A stretch of DNA of 11,500 nt. It comes from Gammaproteobacteria bacterium (GTDB taxonomy: Bacteria > Pseudomonadota > Gammaproteobacteria > Thiohalomonadales > Thiohalomonadaceae). Positions within the stretch are counted from its first letter, which is position 1. Each line of letters begins with the position of its first letter. Under the pieces are notes generated by a model. The model was not told the DNA's origin and searched no databases. It was given only the letters and a program-made list of their open reading frames with translations. Both the position numbers and the translations under genes were made by a program. The stretch covers positions 1-11,500 of the forward strand of contig JALOAT010000081.1 in assembly GCA_023228645.1 (NCBI GenBank). Reading direction: 5' to 3'. Positions 11,403 through 11,500 of the stretch are shown here, one piece after another.

Positions 11403-11500
11403 ATGCCGCGTCCGTCGCTGATCTCCACCACCCTAGTGCTCACCTTCGCCGTCATCACCCTGGGTGCCTACGTTCGGCTTTCCAACGCCGGGCTCGGCTG
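11403..11500 (+). CDS. ctaA: Heme A synthase CtaA/COX15, N-terminal fragment (cut by window end)
   Basis: Thirty-two codons are visible. They encode a first membrane helix (ISTTLVLTFAVITLGAYVR) followed by LSNAGLG. The GAYVRLSxAGLG signature is the conserved start of the COX15/CtaA family, which oxidises the heme O methyl group to give heme A. It complements ctaB at 824-1732. The ATG at 11403 lacks a strong ribosome site. The gene continues beyond 11500, so length and the remaining heme ligands cannot be checked. It lies on the opposite strand to the cox operon. Confidence 0.85.
   Translation, partial: MPRPSLISTTLVLTFAVITLGAYVRLSNAGLG

Overview
The window is GC-rich chromosomal DNA. Its gene content (a coxB-coxA-ctaG-coxC cluster, an opposite-strand DUF2909 gene, SURF1, a Sco-like protein and ctaB) matches the aa3 cytochrome c oxidase clusters of Gammaproteobacteria such as Pseudomonas. 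This is inferred from protein style and gene order; the genus cannot be fixed from the sequence.

Layout. Positions 1-823 hold no convincing gene. They carry a dense mosaic of inverted and direct repeats: a multi-branched structure at 6-99, a run of short hairpins, a 15-bp perfect stem-loop, and a duplicated module ending in GGCGC-N3-GCGCC hairpins. From 7422 down to 824 on the minus strand lies the oxidase cluster: coxB (subunit II with a fused C-terminal cytochrome c domain, caa3 type), coxA, a 39-residue membrane protein, ctaG, coxC, then SURF1, a Sco-like protein and ctaB. A small plus-strand DUF2909 gene (2851-3060) sits between coxC and SURF1. Positions 7423-7954 are mostly noncoding, with a possible broken small gene. 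A mandelate-racemase-type enolase-superfamily enzyme (7955-9034), a DUF2254 membrane protein (9231-10595) and an unrecognised soluble protein (10620-11108) follow, all on the minus strand. At the right edge a plus-strand heme A synthase gene (ctaA) begins at 11403 and runs out of the window.

How the genes work together. CtaB (heme O synthase) and CtaA (heme A synthase) supply heme A. SURF1 helps heme insertion into CoxA. CtaG delivers copper to CuB, and the Sco-like protein may serve CuA. CoxA, CoxB and CoxC form the proton-pumping core; the cytochrome c domain on CoxB takes over or supplements the soluble electron donor. The enolase-superfamily, DUF2254 and unknown genes have no evident link to respiration and separate ctaA from the rest.

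Most notable point: CoxA keeps every heme, CuB and D-channel residue checked, but the three signature residues of the K proton pathway (Ser299, Thr359 and Lys362 in Rhodobacter numbering) are Ala275, Val335 and Ile338. The glutamate of CoxB at that pathway's entrance also appears to be missing. The residue spacing matches exactly, so this is not an alignment slip, and it suggests an A-type oxidase with an altered proton route.
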